Assembly: GCA_021234155.1 (NCBI GenBank)
Contig: JAJEKV010000066.1
Location: 6,734,800-6,798,799 of the forward strand
Source: Isoetes taiwanensis
Taxonomy: Eukaryota; Streptophyta; Lycopodiopsida; Isoetales; Isoetaceae
Direction of reading: 5' to 3'
Length of the DNA: 64,000 nt
The translations under genes and the position numbers were made by a program. Positions 22,220-35,043 of this stretch are shown piece after piece. The notes below the pieces were generated by a model. That model worked only from the letters and a program-made list of their open reading frames with translations, had not been told where the DNA came from and ran no database searches. The first letter of the stretch is position 1. Every line of letters starts with the position of its first letter.

Positions 22220-22444
22220 AACACTTAATAGCCCAATGAACTGGCTCGTTGCGGGAAATAGACATCGTATTGAAGGCATCTTCACTATCACTTTTGAGAG
22301 GATAATAAACATCGTTAGCAGCTTTGACATAGTACAACTTGATAATGAGAATAGACTACTTAAAAAGGCGCCACTTTTGTTCTTCACTTTGTACAAATGT
22401 ATATATATGAATTTGAGATCAGAATTCGTCAAAGTAGTAATATG

Positions 22445-22558
22445 TTCATTTGCTATTGAAAACATAATGTGGATAAGTGATCCCTTGATGTATGGATGTA
22501 ACCTGTTCATTTGCTATAGAAGATATGATGTGGATATGTGATCCCTTGACGTATGGAT
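22445..22558 (+). repeat. Tandem duplication, 2 x about 55 bp
   Basis: ttcatttgctattgaaaaca through gatcccttgatgtatggat at 22445 recurs from 22506 with a few changes. The frames on both strands at 22169-22541 are by-products. Confidence 0.8.
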
Positions 22559-22587
22559 ATTTTGTTATCATACATGCAAATTACTTA

Positions 22588-22903
22588 AAATCCTTGTAGG
22601 TCTTCTTGTTCCAATTTCATACTCATCTACGTACTCATCTACAGGTGAAAAAAAATCTTTCAGGTCAATATATCATCATCAAAGGTCTCAAAAAAAATAA
22701 AAGGAAATAATTTTCTTGCCTGCAAACAAAGATCTTGCAATATAAAAAATCCTTGTAGGTCTTCTTGTTCCAATTTCATACTCATCTACGTACTCATCTA
22801 CAGGTGAAAAAAAAAACTTTCAGGTTAATATAACATCATCAAAGGTCTCAAAAAAAATAAAAGGAAATAAATTTATTGCTTGCAAACAAAGATCTTGCAA
22901 TAT
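22588..22903 (+). repeat. Tandem duplication, 2 x about 157 bp
   Basis: aaatccttgtaggtcttctt at 22588 recurs at 22747. Both copies continue through the poly(A) run, aggtctcaaaaaaaataaa and gatcttgcaatataaaa with few differences. It is the fourth local tandem duplication in 1.4 kb. Confidence 0.9.
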
Positions 22904-25900
22904 AAAACATGTCATAAGTTCCAATTCATAGGCTAACCAAGGATCCAACTCCAATCAACTCCCTAAGCCCCAGAACCATGACGTGCATGTGCTCAATATG
23001 TTTAATTGAATACCTTTAAAACATGTCTGAGCCAGAGCCAAAGACAAAGTTAGCACTGGAGCACTCACCAAGATCCGGATTGAAGCATCAAGCTTACCTC
23101 AAATAAAGTTTGAAACAAAAACAAATAATGAAGTATACATGCTTTGACCACGTGCTTTCGAACACTTGGCATGAGATTGCATATTGTCACTTAATGTTTT
23201 CGGACTCAAGGAAGACTTTTCTGGACTTTTGGAAGCTACAGCAACACCAGCAACACCATCACTGTTACTCGTAGGTGGTTTAACAACAATATTCCTGTGA
23301 TTGTCTGCAATAAAGCTTTCCACCAAATCTGAGAGAATGGCATGACTCTCGTTGCTACATCTTCTCCACCACCAATGGTTACAGTAAAATCGTTGTCCTG
23401 CAAACCTACCAGCCATGCATGCAAGGGCTCAGAGAAGCTGAATGTATATGCTTGAATATATATGCCGAAATAAGCATTTTCTATTCTCACAATGCAACTA
23501 TCTGATGCACCATGTCAGAACACTGCAAGACAAAAATGAATTAAGAGATGAAAATTAGCCACTCTGGCTTTGCGTTTTAAAATGCCAAACAAAATCCCCT
23601 TATGCTACAACAGTGAGCCAAATGCTGAGAGCAGTCAGATCTGTCAAAAGATGTAAATAACATAAAACATAACTACATGGCCCTCTGAGCATTTATAGAT
23701 CCACCATTCCACTTTAAACAATAGAATAGACTACATGTAAGGGCAATGATGACTTTATCATCCTCTAGCTGCTTCTAAACTATAGAAATGGTGGCGATTG
23801 TTTCCTATTTTTCCAACATTTTTATAAAAACGAATTTAGTAGAATTGGATGTTTTACCATAAAATTGAGGTTTTTAATGTAAAATGTCCATTAATTTGGC
23901 GAATTTACTATAATTGGAATGCAATATTATCAAATTTTGGCGATTTTATGAAGTTCTTGAGCGTACGCATCCTAGTAAACCATCGAATCCAGATTTTAAA
24001 AAATAGTAAAATATAGCAACTTTACGAAGTTTCACACCTTAAAGTCATCACTGTGTAAGGGCCTCTGTTGATAATGATAATGATGTTCTATTTTGTGCGA
24101 ATCAAATGTTTACATAGGTACTTCAAGCAAAGAAACTCAAAGCAAGGCTCATGTCTATACTATACTGCATAGCTGCCATATAATATTGCGGGCGTGAAGG
24201 CATATCTTTTTTTTACAATTGAAGGCAATCTTCCTGGGGAAGCTCAATTTCTCATCTTGTATATTTAAGGATCTTATTTGTACTATGGTTACCTGAAGGG
24301 TGAATGAAACCTGAACATTACTACTGAAGTTGGACATTTGGGCATTGTACTGGAAGTGCTAAGAATTTTAGGAGAAGTTGTGAGACCTTGAGCTAATAAA
24401 TGTTCTTGCTTACCTGCTTATGTATCTGAGGGCTCCTGCAAATACCTCTTCTCGGAAAACTAAGAGTATTCTGAGAAGCCAAGCAAATCTAGACATGCAA
24501 AAGTACCTTAGATTGTAAATCTTGCAGAAGCGGCTTAGAAAATCCTGAATCGTAGATCTTATGCGCCTTAGAAAATCCTGCAATGCCAGCAGTTTAGTTT
24601 ATCTTGTACATACCTGCTTGTTTATTCTTCTTAGTCCGTGATTAAGATTCAGAATTTTCTTTTCTCTATGATATGTATACCTTGTTCCACACTTTTCCAC
24701 AAAATTAACCTTGCAAATAAAGGATAAATGTATGTTATGTAGTATGTAATGTAAAAAGGCCAATCAAAAGCATAATTTCATTAGCAGACTAAAACATGAT
24801 CACAAAAATCGGTGTTGCCTTGAACGCTGCCTAACTGCATAACGATTGTTATATATGCAATCAGATGACAGGTAAGGAAGATAAGAGAAGCAAGAAATGA
24901 ATGAGCATTTGCGTAGGCTTACGTACTTGTAGAGAAAATGGAAATGATTGCTTGGGTATTTGCTTCAAACATCTGCTCTACCATAAGTTCTTTGGAAGAC
25001 TATTGCTACCTGCAAATTACGTTGATGCAGCTTATAGAATACAGCAGATCATTCTTTTGCAAATGCTTCTTCGCTAAAAGATTTGTGCATAAAAACAAAT
25101 CCATTTAAAAAAGGCATTCCCTCATTTTCTGGAATGGAGTCACATTCCTGAATCTATCAAAACAGAATATAGCAGCTCACACTAACCTATTAAATCTTGT
25201 TCCCCAATCTATCACCTGGCACTGAACTATGCAAACCGATTGAACTCTTTATCTTATGGTTAAATCATTAGAAATGAATGACACCTAGCTTCCAAGAATC
25301 TTTAGTATTGTCAATATCATAACAAAACAAAAATTGATTTCTTCCAGCATCACCAAGAGAACGAAAATCCATCACATATGATCCAGCTGAAAACAACCCA
25401 ACAGCCCTTCTTGTCAAAATATTACCTGGCTAGAGTGATGAGACCTGGAGCTGGAATAACCCTAGCATAACTGCAAGAAAAAATCCATGAAACTCCACAT
25501 AGAAACCCCACCAGAGAAACAGAAACAGCTCATGTCTCTGCTATGAAATGGCCATGGATTTCGAATCTGGTCGTTTCTTCTGTCCAGAACATAGGCAACA
25601 ACGATGCCTTCTCAAGAGTCTTGCATGCATAGCATGCAACCCAGCCATTACAGAAAGACCTAAGGCTTTGCATGCAACGAAGGAGCATCTAGCGGAGCAT
25701 CTAGATTCTGCAGCTCATACACACCGGATTGGCATCAATAGCAGGCTACCTAAAGCGGGACAAAGACGTGGCTTTCATGCCGTGCCCATGCATCCAAGAA
25801 TTGGGGACGGATAGCTTGAGAGCCTCCATAGTTGAATTTCGAAATCATGGAAGCCACATCCCGATTTTTATAACACTGGAAAAATTTTCCGTCGGCAAAA

Positions 25901-25984
25901 ACCCCCACAACCTTAGAAAACCAACCTGAAAAAAGAATCTAAAAAGTTTTTCACTTGACGGAAAAACCAAATTTAAACAATAGG
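22904..25984. other. Helitron body, no gene recognised; possible captured fragments
   Basis: Mostly AT-rich non-coding sequence. The minus frame 23416-23099 has a protein-like stretch (ILSDLVESFIADNH, then SPEKSSLSPKTLSDN), and the plus frame 25548-25814 has FCPEHRQQRC and CIACN. I recognise neither. Helitrons often capture gene fragments, so these may be captured exons, but nothing proves it. Confidence 0.25.
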
Positions 25985-26124
25985 ATGCCCTTATGAGTTT
26001 TAAAATTACCAAAATGCCCCCTACACACCTACTATACACAAGGGCATTTTGGTAATTTTGAAACTCATAGGGGCATTTTAGTAATTACACAAACTTATAG
26101 GGGTATTTTGGTAGTTTTCCCTAA
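25985..26124. mobile_element. MITE-like imperfect hairpin
   Basis: The arm atgcccttatgagttttaaa, attaccaaaatgcccc (about 25986-26022) pairs with agggcattttggtaattttg, aaactcataggggcattt (about 26040-26078). Beyond it lies a further unit, taattacacaaacttatagg to gtagttttccct (26080-26124), which is the inverted copy of 21018-21055. It is a foldback element with iterated end units, inserted in the Helitron. No coding capacity and no target duplication identified. Confidence 0.65.
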
Positions 26125-28689
26125 AAAAAATGCCTGTTGCAATATTTTCCCTTCCTTTAGAGATAACGTTTCTCAAAATCAATAGTGCCATTTAATCTGT
26201 TACAATGCAGCACTACAAATCTCCATCAGATAATAAATTCTACAGTTCTACAACAAGCTTTCTCAACTCTTTAATGCCCCTTAATGCTCTTAAACTTACT
26301 CCTTCTTTGCCGCCTAGAGTCTCCACAAGTCGTTCTTCAAGAACACATGGCTTCCTCCAATGCAAGTCCCTATGATTGAGCTGGGAAAACAAAGCGAAAT
26401 TCCCATCATCAAAATGCAAAATGGATAGATTATTAATAAGATCGCAAATCGAGGGATACATCAGAGGGGGAAACGTAAATTAAACAATAAACAAGAGAGA
26501 GACAGTCACGAAACATTTGCGTAGTCCACTGCAGAGCACTTTATATGCGTGTTTATGAAAAAAACTGAGCAAAGAGCGATTGTTAGTTGCACCATTCCTT
26601 CCTACCAAAAAAAACAAAAGAAGCAAAGAAGGGGAAAAAATGAATTATAAACCATTGATTTTCTTACTTTCTTTGGGAACTCCGTTCCCACATTATGGAA
26701 ACGGGGTTCAGGATGGCATTCCAGGTAACAAACCGTCCGGAACTGGAACTTGGCATTCCGAGAATGTAGAACCCTAGAGAACGCATTCGGAACGGCGTTC
26801 CCGGGGCTCCAGGATAGAGAAGAGTGTACCTTAAAGTGGCTGCCAACAGACCACACCCTCTCCTACACTGCTGCTTCTGAAAGCTCCGGCGTTTGTGCTT
26901 GGAGAAGGAGGGCCCGGAGAGGGAAGAATGTCGTGAATAGGTCTGATCTGTCTGGCTTTTCAGTATGTTTTTATATGCCTTGCAACTAAAACTCTATTTT
27001 GACTTAGGTTCAGATACAAGACTGTTACAAAACCGGCCTTTTTCAGAATCGCCCCTTTGATAGTAAACAGCTGAGATAAAGGTAAGTAGAAGCAGACAAT
27101 GATGAACCAGCAAAGATTAGAATAGATTCGGCCCTTCAAATAGGTCGTTGCCCAATCTTTATTTTACGCTGCATCTGTATTCGACATGGCCAAGCTTATG
27201 ATTTATTGCAGGGTTTGATTTTGAGATGTTGTTCAGCTCAGTGGATGCCTTCAAGATTTTCAGCAGCTTATTCTTAGCCATCGCCAAGATTGCCTAAATG
27301 CAAATTTCGCATGTCTGTTTAAGAAAACACAGGCTTCGAGCCAGCAACAAATAAAAGGGAGCAAGCAAAGGAAAGAAAGCAGGTGCGGCACTGACGAAGC
27401 CATGTTTACAGAGATTTTTCTGGAACGAAAAACTCCATCAATCCGTTCTATAGCCAGACATGCATCTGGAGATTAGCTGCTTTTTTTTTTTTTTTTTGGG
27501 CCAATTTTGCACTTCAGGAGAGCAGATGATTATGGCATAATTCAGATGGTAGTGTTAGCCATTGAGGCCCACACCAACCATGGGCAATATAATAATATCA
27601 ATTCAAACAATCCTGGGCTCCAAGCAGACAAACCAATAGAGCCTGCATTTTAAACTAAAAAAAAAAAAAAAATTGGGTCATAGACTAACTGGTATGCGAT
27701 AGAAAATCTTCATAATATGAACACTCGGAAATTATTAATTTGGAAGTGGATCCTGTACACATTTTAATGAGACTTCTCGCAAATATTGCTGCATTTTAAT
27801 CTGTGCAGCATTGTCATTTAATAAGACAAAACACTAAAATGCAGATCCATAGGTATTTGAAAGATTTGTCATTGCAAAATAACATCTGTTGAAGGTTTGG
27901 CATTTAAATGAAACCTTCATTTAAATGTTTACCTATATTCGATTTAACAAACAATTGTCTTAATCGTTTCCTTATTGTAGTCTGTCGTAGATAAAGTGCA
28001 TAAGTAATGTCAAGATATTCCAAACAAAGTTGGCCATGGTATCCAACGTCTTACAAGCTTACACATGACAAACATGCACGCAGAGAAACATTGCAAGGGA
28101 CAAATGCTAAAGAAAGAGCTTTCTCAATCCATAACCACAGGACATAGATAAAAAAAAGTTAATGCAAGTGGACCCTTGCATGGAAAATGTCTCACAATAA
28201 TATTTGTCAATTGGTTTCTTCGTTGAAAGTTAAACAAGTCAGTATTTTAATTGAGCAAGATATACGACATATGGTATACATGGTACTTCCAATGTTCAAT
28301 ATATCCTCACTAGGCATATGGTTGGTTTTCTAATTGAGTATTAACCCATCCATATGGAAGTATTGAGTAAACTCTATGTACAATTCAAAAATATATGAAC
28401 AAAAGTTGCACATATGGGTCATGCTTAACGTAAAAGCACATATGCCAAGGTGCATTATGAAGAGACCATCCAATTTAAACCTTGAATGTCATAAATAATT
28501 GTACGCCATCCTATGCTTATAAAGGAACCAATAATTTTCGAAAACGTTTTACACATAAGTAGTCACTATTCCCGCAATATTGTGAATGCTCATGTATAGG
28601 TAGCCACTATTATAAAGCTATTGTTCTAATCCTGCCTTCACACATTGTTCTTACAGAGATTGTTGAGAGGAAAGAGGCAAAATAAAACA
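26125..28689. other. Helitron body upstream of Rep, no gene recognised
   Basis: It contains a stretch with ggaactccgttccc-type short palindromes (26680-26810), a poly(T) run (27481-27497), a poly(A) run (27659-27673) and AT-rich sequence. Part of it (about 27345-28249) is duplicated at 53104-53810. Open frames such as 26580-26777 and 26750-26989 show no family features. The promoter of the Rep gene should lie before 28690 but I cannot place it. Confidence 0.4.
27345..28249 (+). repeat. Segment duplicated at 53104-53810
   Basis: aataaaagggagcaagcaaa through aacaagtcagtatttt is present in both places at very high identity. The copy at 53 kb lacks about 199 bp (27542-27740), with aatt at both deletion edges. 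It shows that part of a second Helitron copy lies behind the Ty3 insertion. Confidence 0.9.
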
Positions 28690-31491
28690 ATGCCACGCAG
28701 ACAAAGAGAGTAGACGTCAGAGGAGAAGGAAGCTAAGCGTGCTCGGGATAGAGAAAAATATCAAAATAAAAGAGAGAAGCTATTTGCAACAGAGACACCA
28801 GTCGAGCGACAAGAAAGGCTTCATAGAGCTGCGGAAACACAGAGAAACAGAAGGGCACAAATAAAGAATAAGGAGGCAGAGGAGGCGGGTGCTGAGAGGT
28901 TGGCCCACCAAGCAGAGGAAAGGGCCATGAATAGGTACAGCATCCAGCACGAAGAGACGGACGCAGAGCATGGTGCCAGGTTGGCCCACGAGGCAGAGAA
29001 AAGAGCCACGAACAGGCTTTTGGCACAACAGGCCGAGACAGAAGCACAACATATTGAAAGGCTGGCTGTACAGGCCGAACAAAGACGTGCATACCACGAT
29101 AATCCTTCGACCTACAGAATAGCTCGGACTGGCCATTCAATGGATGTCGAACCTCATCATTGTGGAGAACTAGACCAAGAGTGCAAGTATTGCCATGCAC
29201 TAACATTTAAACACGATGATACGAAGTGCTGCCATGATGGCAAAATTACGCTCCCCCCGTTGAAACCGATGCCCCCACTGCTATACCACTTGCTCATTGG
29301 CGATCACCCAAAGAGCAAAGAGTTCAAGTCCCACATCAGGAATTACAATAATGCATTGGCATTTGTATCATTCGGAGCAGAGATACAGGAATTCAACACA
29401 CCAGGGCCATATTATTTTAAGATCCACGGCCAAGTCTACCATAGATCCGGGCCTGCTCATCCCAGTGATAATGTGTCGCCAAAATATGCCCAATTATACA
29501 TTCTGGATATGGAATATGCAAACGAGGAGCGCATGCAAAATGTGCACAATATAGAATGCGACAAGGAACTTATGAAACAGCTTGATCTAGAAATCAGGAA
29601 CGTAAACCCATTTGCACAAGCTCTACACATAATGCACGAGGTAGAAGATAATGCACGTCGACTGAATGGGCACGCAGAAGTAAGGATGTATTTCAGCGAT
29701 GACAGAACAGGACTAGACCTGAGGAGATACAATCCTGCATTCGTCAATGAGGTTGCTGTAATATTTGTAAATCTGGATGGGGAACCACCTTTTAATAGAG
29801 ACATATGCGGCGGCCTAAGGAATATCGCCATTACCGACCCATACGTTGATGCTCTTACGTACCCACTGTTAATACCCTCTGGCGACAAGGGGTGGCAAAT
29901 GAATATGAGAAACCAAGTAGAGGCTTCATCGAGCCGAACAAGACAAAATGTGTCTATGCTTCAATACTATTTATATAGACTAAGCACGCGAAGGAATACA
30001 GAAGGCAACAACGGCCTTAAATTTAGTTTCAACCCCATGTTGACTGGGGGGGGGATTAACACAACAATTCATAGTTGATGCCTACACAAGGGTAGAGGCC
30101 AACACCTTGAACTTCTACCGCCTCAACCAGAAGAAATTGCGAGCTGAAATGTACGAAGGGTTGATCGACTATGTGAACCATGAGGCAGAGACACAAGGGT
30201 TGAGTGCTGGAAGATTGGTCATCTTACTATCGTCGTTTATTGGTGGTACGCGTGCCATGGAACAAAACTATCAAGATTCTATAGCCTTGATAAGAAGATT
30301 TGGAAAGCCTGACCTATTTGTTATGTGCACATGTAACACGAATTGGCCAGATATCACAAGTAACTTAGAGCCGGGTCAGTCACCAGAGGACAGACCAGAC
30401 GTGGTCGCCCGTGTATACCACACGAAATTAATGGCAATTTTCCATGACATTTTAGAGAGAGATATTTTTGGAAAAGTCAAAGCATACACATATACAATTG
30501 AGTACCAAAAGCGAGGTTTACCACACTGTCATATGCTATTGATACTGGAACAGGCAGACAAAATACGCGATAGCGATGACGTCGATAAGATCACAAGCGC
30601 AGAAATACCGGATATGTACATCACATTGTTATTTGAGTTCTGGTATGGTCATTTAGGCAAATGCTGAATTACAGACCCACTGGAGGACCCTGAATTGCAT
30701 GAAATTGTGAAAAGATACATGGTGCATGGACCATGTAGCTCGAGGTGCATGAAACTAAATGAAAAGACTAGAACAATGGAATGTTCTAAAGGTTTTTCAA
30801 AAGCATTTATTGAAAGTACCTCAATCAAAGAGAATGGGTACCCCGATTATAGAAGACGCGCTGGTGTCCAATATCAGCAAGGGAACAGAACAATAGACAA
30901 CAGCATGGTTGTCCCATACAATGCTTACCTCACAAAGAAGTATGTGTGCCATATAAATGTGGAGCAATGTTTCAGTGTTGCGAGCATAAAATACATTTTC
31001 AAGTACATTCATAAAGGTCATGATCGAGCGAGCATTAAATTAATAGCACATCCATAGACGGGCACACAGACCACATACAATTGGGACGAGATACAGGAGT
31101 TCCTTGACACGAGATACATCTCTGCACCGGAAGCAATGTGGAGGACATATGGTTACAAAATGCATCACACATCCCATGTTGTGCATAGGTTGTTCTTTTT
31201 GAGCTCAAAGTGCATTTTACTGCATTACTAACTCTCATAATATATTGTTACAAGTAAACAATATATTATGAAGAAGGTCAAGAAAGGGTTGCCTTGAAAC
31301 GTGCTGCAACAAAACACACGATGCTCACTGCATGGTTCGAGCTAAATAAAATTGATCCCGGAGCTCGACAATATACATATCCAGAAATTCCACATCATTA
31401 CACTTTCGTAAAGAGCCAGGGAACGTGGAAGACAAGGGAGGGCAAATATAAATCGATTTCGAGAATGTATAACGTCAGCCCAAAAGACATG
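28690..31491 (+). pseudogene. Helitron Rep (HUH endonuclease) region of the RepHel gene, broken
   Basis: The likely start is ATG 28690 (MPRRQRE, then an in-frame TAG at 28711). In order: an Arg/Glu/Ala-rich repetitive N-terminus (to about 29090); a Cys/His zinc-finger-like region (HHCGELDQECKYC, KCCHDGK); the central Rep region; the HUH motif in YQKRGLPHCHMLLIL (PHCH at 30521); and the tyrosine motif KYIFKYIHKG (about 30990-31017) with two tyrosines, which cut and join DNA in rolling-circle transposition. Breaks are: a frameshift in a run of nine G (about 30046-30054), in-frame TGA (30665), TAG (31055), and a shift near 31200-31290. The reading is cut at 31491 by a Ty3 insertion within a codon run that continues at 53010. 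Confidence 0.93.
31487..31491 (+). repeat. Left target-site duplication of the inner Ty3 element
   Basis: ACATG directly before LTR1 recurs directly after LTR3 (53010-53014), and also after LTR2 (42544-42548) because the flank itself is duplicated there. The uninterrupted Helitron copy at about 53949 reads aaaagacatggaaagatatc, confirming the empty site. Confidence 0.92.
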
Positions 31492-32081
31492 TGTTTGGGG
31501 TCTGGGTTCGGGAACTCCTGCAAGACAGCCCTCTGTGAGGACCCTTGGATCTAACAGGAGAATCCGGGGGACTATGTCACGCGGGATTTGCAAGAAAAGA
31601 ACAAGAAGAAGAAAACAGAACAGAAGAGAACAATGAGAGGAAAATGATAAGCTTCCTTGATATCAATGATGAACATACATGAGCTCTCGCAATCGAGAGA
31701 AGACTAAAGAGAGACAAGACTCAAAACTCATCTAAAAATCATATGCTAGCTCTACTCATATATATAGTACAATGGCCTTTGGCCCAATATAGACACGGGA
31801 CCGATCTTTGCCGACTCCCCGAAGGAGGCCCGATTTGCAGGAATGTTGGCGGTGCTCTTGAAGTGCTCGAGATCACGCTGACGCCGGACAAGAAAGCGGT
31901 GACGGGTCATCACTTGTCGCGGCGCTTTGGTAGTGCACCTGTGTTTTGATCACGCGGTCTCGCTGCTTGGTCTTCAAGGGGCCTTGGACGACTGACCCAT
32001 GCCCGCCTCGAGGATCCTTGACTTGACTTGGTCGGTCAGATGATGATGAATAGTCCCGTATCAGAGGTACAGATTCTAACA
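31492..32081 (-). repeat. LTR1 (3' LTR in element sense)
   Basis: 590 bp, with the same layout as LTR2 and LTR3. The end near 32045-32081 should form gtcctgtacc..ggtacaggac as in LTR3, but here it reads gtcccgta..ggtacagattc. Confidence 0.9.
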
Positions 32082-32100
32082 CTCCCCCACCAAACGACAC
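32082..32100 (-). other. Polypurine tract of the inner Ty3 element
   Basis: The plus strand ctcccccaccaaacgac lies directly after LTR1. On the element's strand it is a G-rich tract ending at the LTR, the usual primer for plus-strand DNA. Confidence 0.75.
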
Positions 32101-35043
32101 TCCGGGTGAAGAAAAGGAGGAAGTGTCTCTGAGGGCGGGAAGCCATCAGTCTGAAAGTGATCCTCACGGGAGTGAGGACGGGCACCATTATGGTACATGC
32201 CAATGAGATCCCGGGCGATTTGAAGAGCAGGAGGAGGTTGAGCCCCGGTATGTGATCGGGCGCCAATGAGAAAATGAGAGCGCACCATATCTTCAAGGGC
32301 TGCATGGGCTTCAGAAGAAACAAACTAGCACTCCATGAGTAGGCAGATCTGAAGACCAAAGGCACTGACGCTGGCATTCGGATTGCAGTGAAAGATTGGA
32401 CGCTGCCGATTTAAAGAGCTGACCAGGATGCATTTGAGAGCAAAGACGTAAAACCGCTTGACGGCAGTAAATGAAGGATCCGGGTGAGGTGGCGGCATTC
32501 TGCAAGAAGGTGTCAAGACCATGAAGTGCATCAGCAGGGCGTTGCCAACCACGCTCATTTGCAATATAGATCCAATTTGTGGTGTTATCAAGAGTGGCAC
32601 CATCCTCCCAATTGGAGCGGCGTACAAAACGGGGATCCCACCGGAGATCCGTCGAGATCTGAGGTGGAGTCCATCCCGCATGGCCATCCATGACCTTTGT
32701 CCAAAAGGGGAGATGCCAATCAGAGGTCAGAAACCTGGGGCGTGGAGGAACACCCAGGGAAGCATAGGGAGAGGGGATCATGCCCGTGGGCATGGGTTGC
32801 TGAGCCTGCTCCCGGAATTCACTGACAAGGGCCAGATCAAGAGCTTTACACCATTGATCCCGCATGAGGCAAGAGAGTTGAGAGTTGACAGAGGGCTATC
32901 CCAAACTGCGGGGACTGCCTTGCTATCCGTAAGAGCACGTGAATTGATTGTAACCGCGCAGGTGTTGCATATAAATTTGTGCATAGGGGAAGATCCTCGT
33001 GGATGTCCTAGATACTTCCTTATTTGTTGCAGACTTCCGCTTGCCGTGAGAGGTAATGATGTGCAAGCTCGTGCATGTACCTTGATGAAGAGCTGTGTCC
33101 GAAAGCATGATCAGCGAGATAGGGTTGTTATCCCAAGCAACCATTGAAGAGTGGGGTCACCCCGAAAGTTCCGTCAGGCCCATCCCAAATCTCTCCGCGG
33201 TATCACCCGTGATAGAAATCATGAAAATGTAAGCCATGGGCTGAACAATTCAAGGTGAGGAAGTCCGGATCGTCGCAGTTGAATGAGATCAAAGACCAAA
33301 AGGGCACAAAGATAAACCTTTGTCTTCAATTGAGAGTTCGCCGATCCAAGAAAATCTGAAGGGCGCAGCAGTGAACATCCACAGACCATCAGCCCCATGC
33401 CACTTCGAAGAAAGAGGTGGCGCGGCAACCACATAATCCGAGATAGCGTGAAGGAACCGGAAATCAACAGCGGTGGCTAACGATGGCAATATAGCCGCAA
33501 GTTTGGTTCAGGCCTCATCGCCAGACCAATAGCGGTCAGAATCGTTGTTCAAGGTCACGGATTCGTGGTCCCGTTCTAACGTATATGGATCGTCACGGAC
33601 CCGGTCCCAGAAGTGTGGACTCGCGGAGGTGGATTGCCCAGAGCATGGAGTCGAAGCACCGCAATCTCCGCCATCAAGAATTTTCTGCTTCAACCTCCGT
33701 AGCCGATCTTGGAGAGATGTGAGCCGGAAGTCTCCGTGGAGAGTCGGCCGAGAGGCAATTTGAGCGCCACGCTGTAAGGTTTTGAACTTGAGTGTCTGTA
33801 ATTGTCACAAAGCTCGAGTACAAGGCGCCAAGCTTAGCAATATCTTTCTTTGTCACTCAGAGAGTATCTTTGGACTTGTTTTGCCCAATAAGTCCCCGAA
33901 TTTCGGATTGAGTTGAGCCACGGGACCGTAAGTAGGCTGGTCTGATCCCTCGCACTTTGAGATCTATACGGCCCGTAAGAGAGCCCGCGTGGTTGTCTTG
34001 AAGTTGGGCCTCCAAAGTTTGAACTTGTGCAAAGGGCAATTTGAAGGTCATGGAACCGCGATCCGAGGCCGCCAGGCCGCGGTGAACCCCATTCATAAGA
34101 GCTTCTTGGGATTCTTGTAACTTTAGAACAGCAGCTTGAGCATCCTGCTGATACTGATACAACAGCTGACGAGGGTGCTGTGGTGGTGGAGCCTGCTGTT
34201 GCCTGGTGTGCGATGTTTGTGAGACATGGTGTGAACTGGAATGCTTTGGATCTCAGAGCGGAGGAGGAGACAAAGGACATGGGAGTGCGGAATTTTGACA
34301 TGACCAGAGGAAGAAGGGCGTGAAGTGCCGACTTGGTGAGTCTGAGGAAGGGACCGCTGAGTGGAATCATGAGAAGGAGGAGGTGTGGAAGGAAAGTAAT
34401 GACGGATAATGGCTTGAAGGTGGCCTCCCACAGAAACTTCAGAAATAGAAGTGGCAGCCCTAAGACGGTCCACCTCTTGGAGAAGACGGTAGAACATCAA
34501 TTGGGGCCAATCAATGTGGTGGTTGGAGTGCGTAGCAGTGAGCACAATATTATAGAAAGGCTTATTGATATGGGTGTTCTTGATAGAATACCCAAGGAAC
34601 TTTCGCCACATGAACTTAACAAAAGTTTCATGGGGTTTGTCTATATTTGTCAGGCGATGCACATTGGCGTGATAAGGAGGTGCACCAAACTCAGTGACAT
34701 CTAGATCCTGGATGGCAGACCAAGATAAACAAGGGGTTTGCAAAGGAATATGGAATACCTCTGAAATCAGGTGTTGAGTCAGCGAAATGGTGGTGCCATC
34801 GACCATTGTGGTGTATCCATGCGGGCTGTTGACGATGTTAGCGATGAACTGCTTCAACTGGTCAGGATTTGGAGCCGGAAGTTCCATTTGAGAGAATTCA
34901 TAAAGTTTCTGGCGTTCTGCGACTTCACGATTCGGGCCAACAAGGGCTTCAATTAAAAGGGCGCTAAGAAAGATACTGACTAAAAAAGAGCCGGTTCCTT
35001 GGGGAGCAGAGTTTGAAGGGTAGAAAATTTTGGTGCAGCCATG
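32100..35043 (-). pseudogene. Unit A extra ORF after integrase, unknown function, broken
   Basis: It is in the element's sense, between integrase and 3' LTR. The start is near 35043 (MAAPKFSTLQT). The best open piece (34887-34123) runs MELPAPNPDQLKQFIANIV, then SLTQHLISEVFHIPLQTP, HETFVKFMWRKFLGYSI and WPQLMFYRLLQEVDRLRAA, followed by a Ser/Pro/His-rich linker. Further down, broken pieces match unit B's coiled coil and C-terminal region (34162-33857, 33693-33289, 32865-32311, with PFWTKVMDGHAGW and TLDNTTNWIYIANERGW). No domain I can name with certainty. The size, about 2.9 kb, is far larger than a spacer. See the unit B copy for the intact middle. Confidence 0.75.

Noticed and set aside
22169-22541. 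Opposed 113- and 121-codon frames
   Set aside because: They overlap each other and tandem duplications; no motif.
28733-29206. 157-codon and nested minus-strand frames, hydrophobic
   Set aside because: Antisense shadows of the Arg/Glu/Ala-rich Helitron Rep N-terminus.
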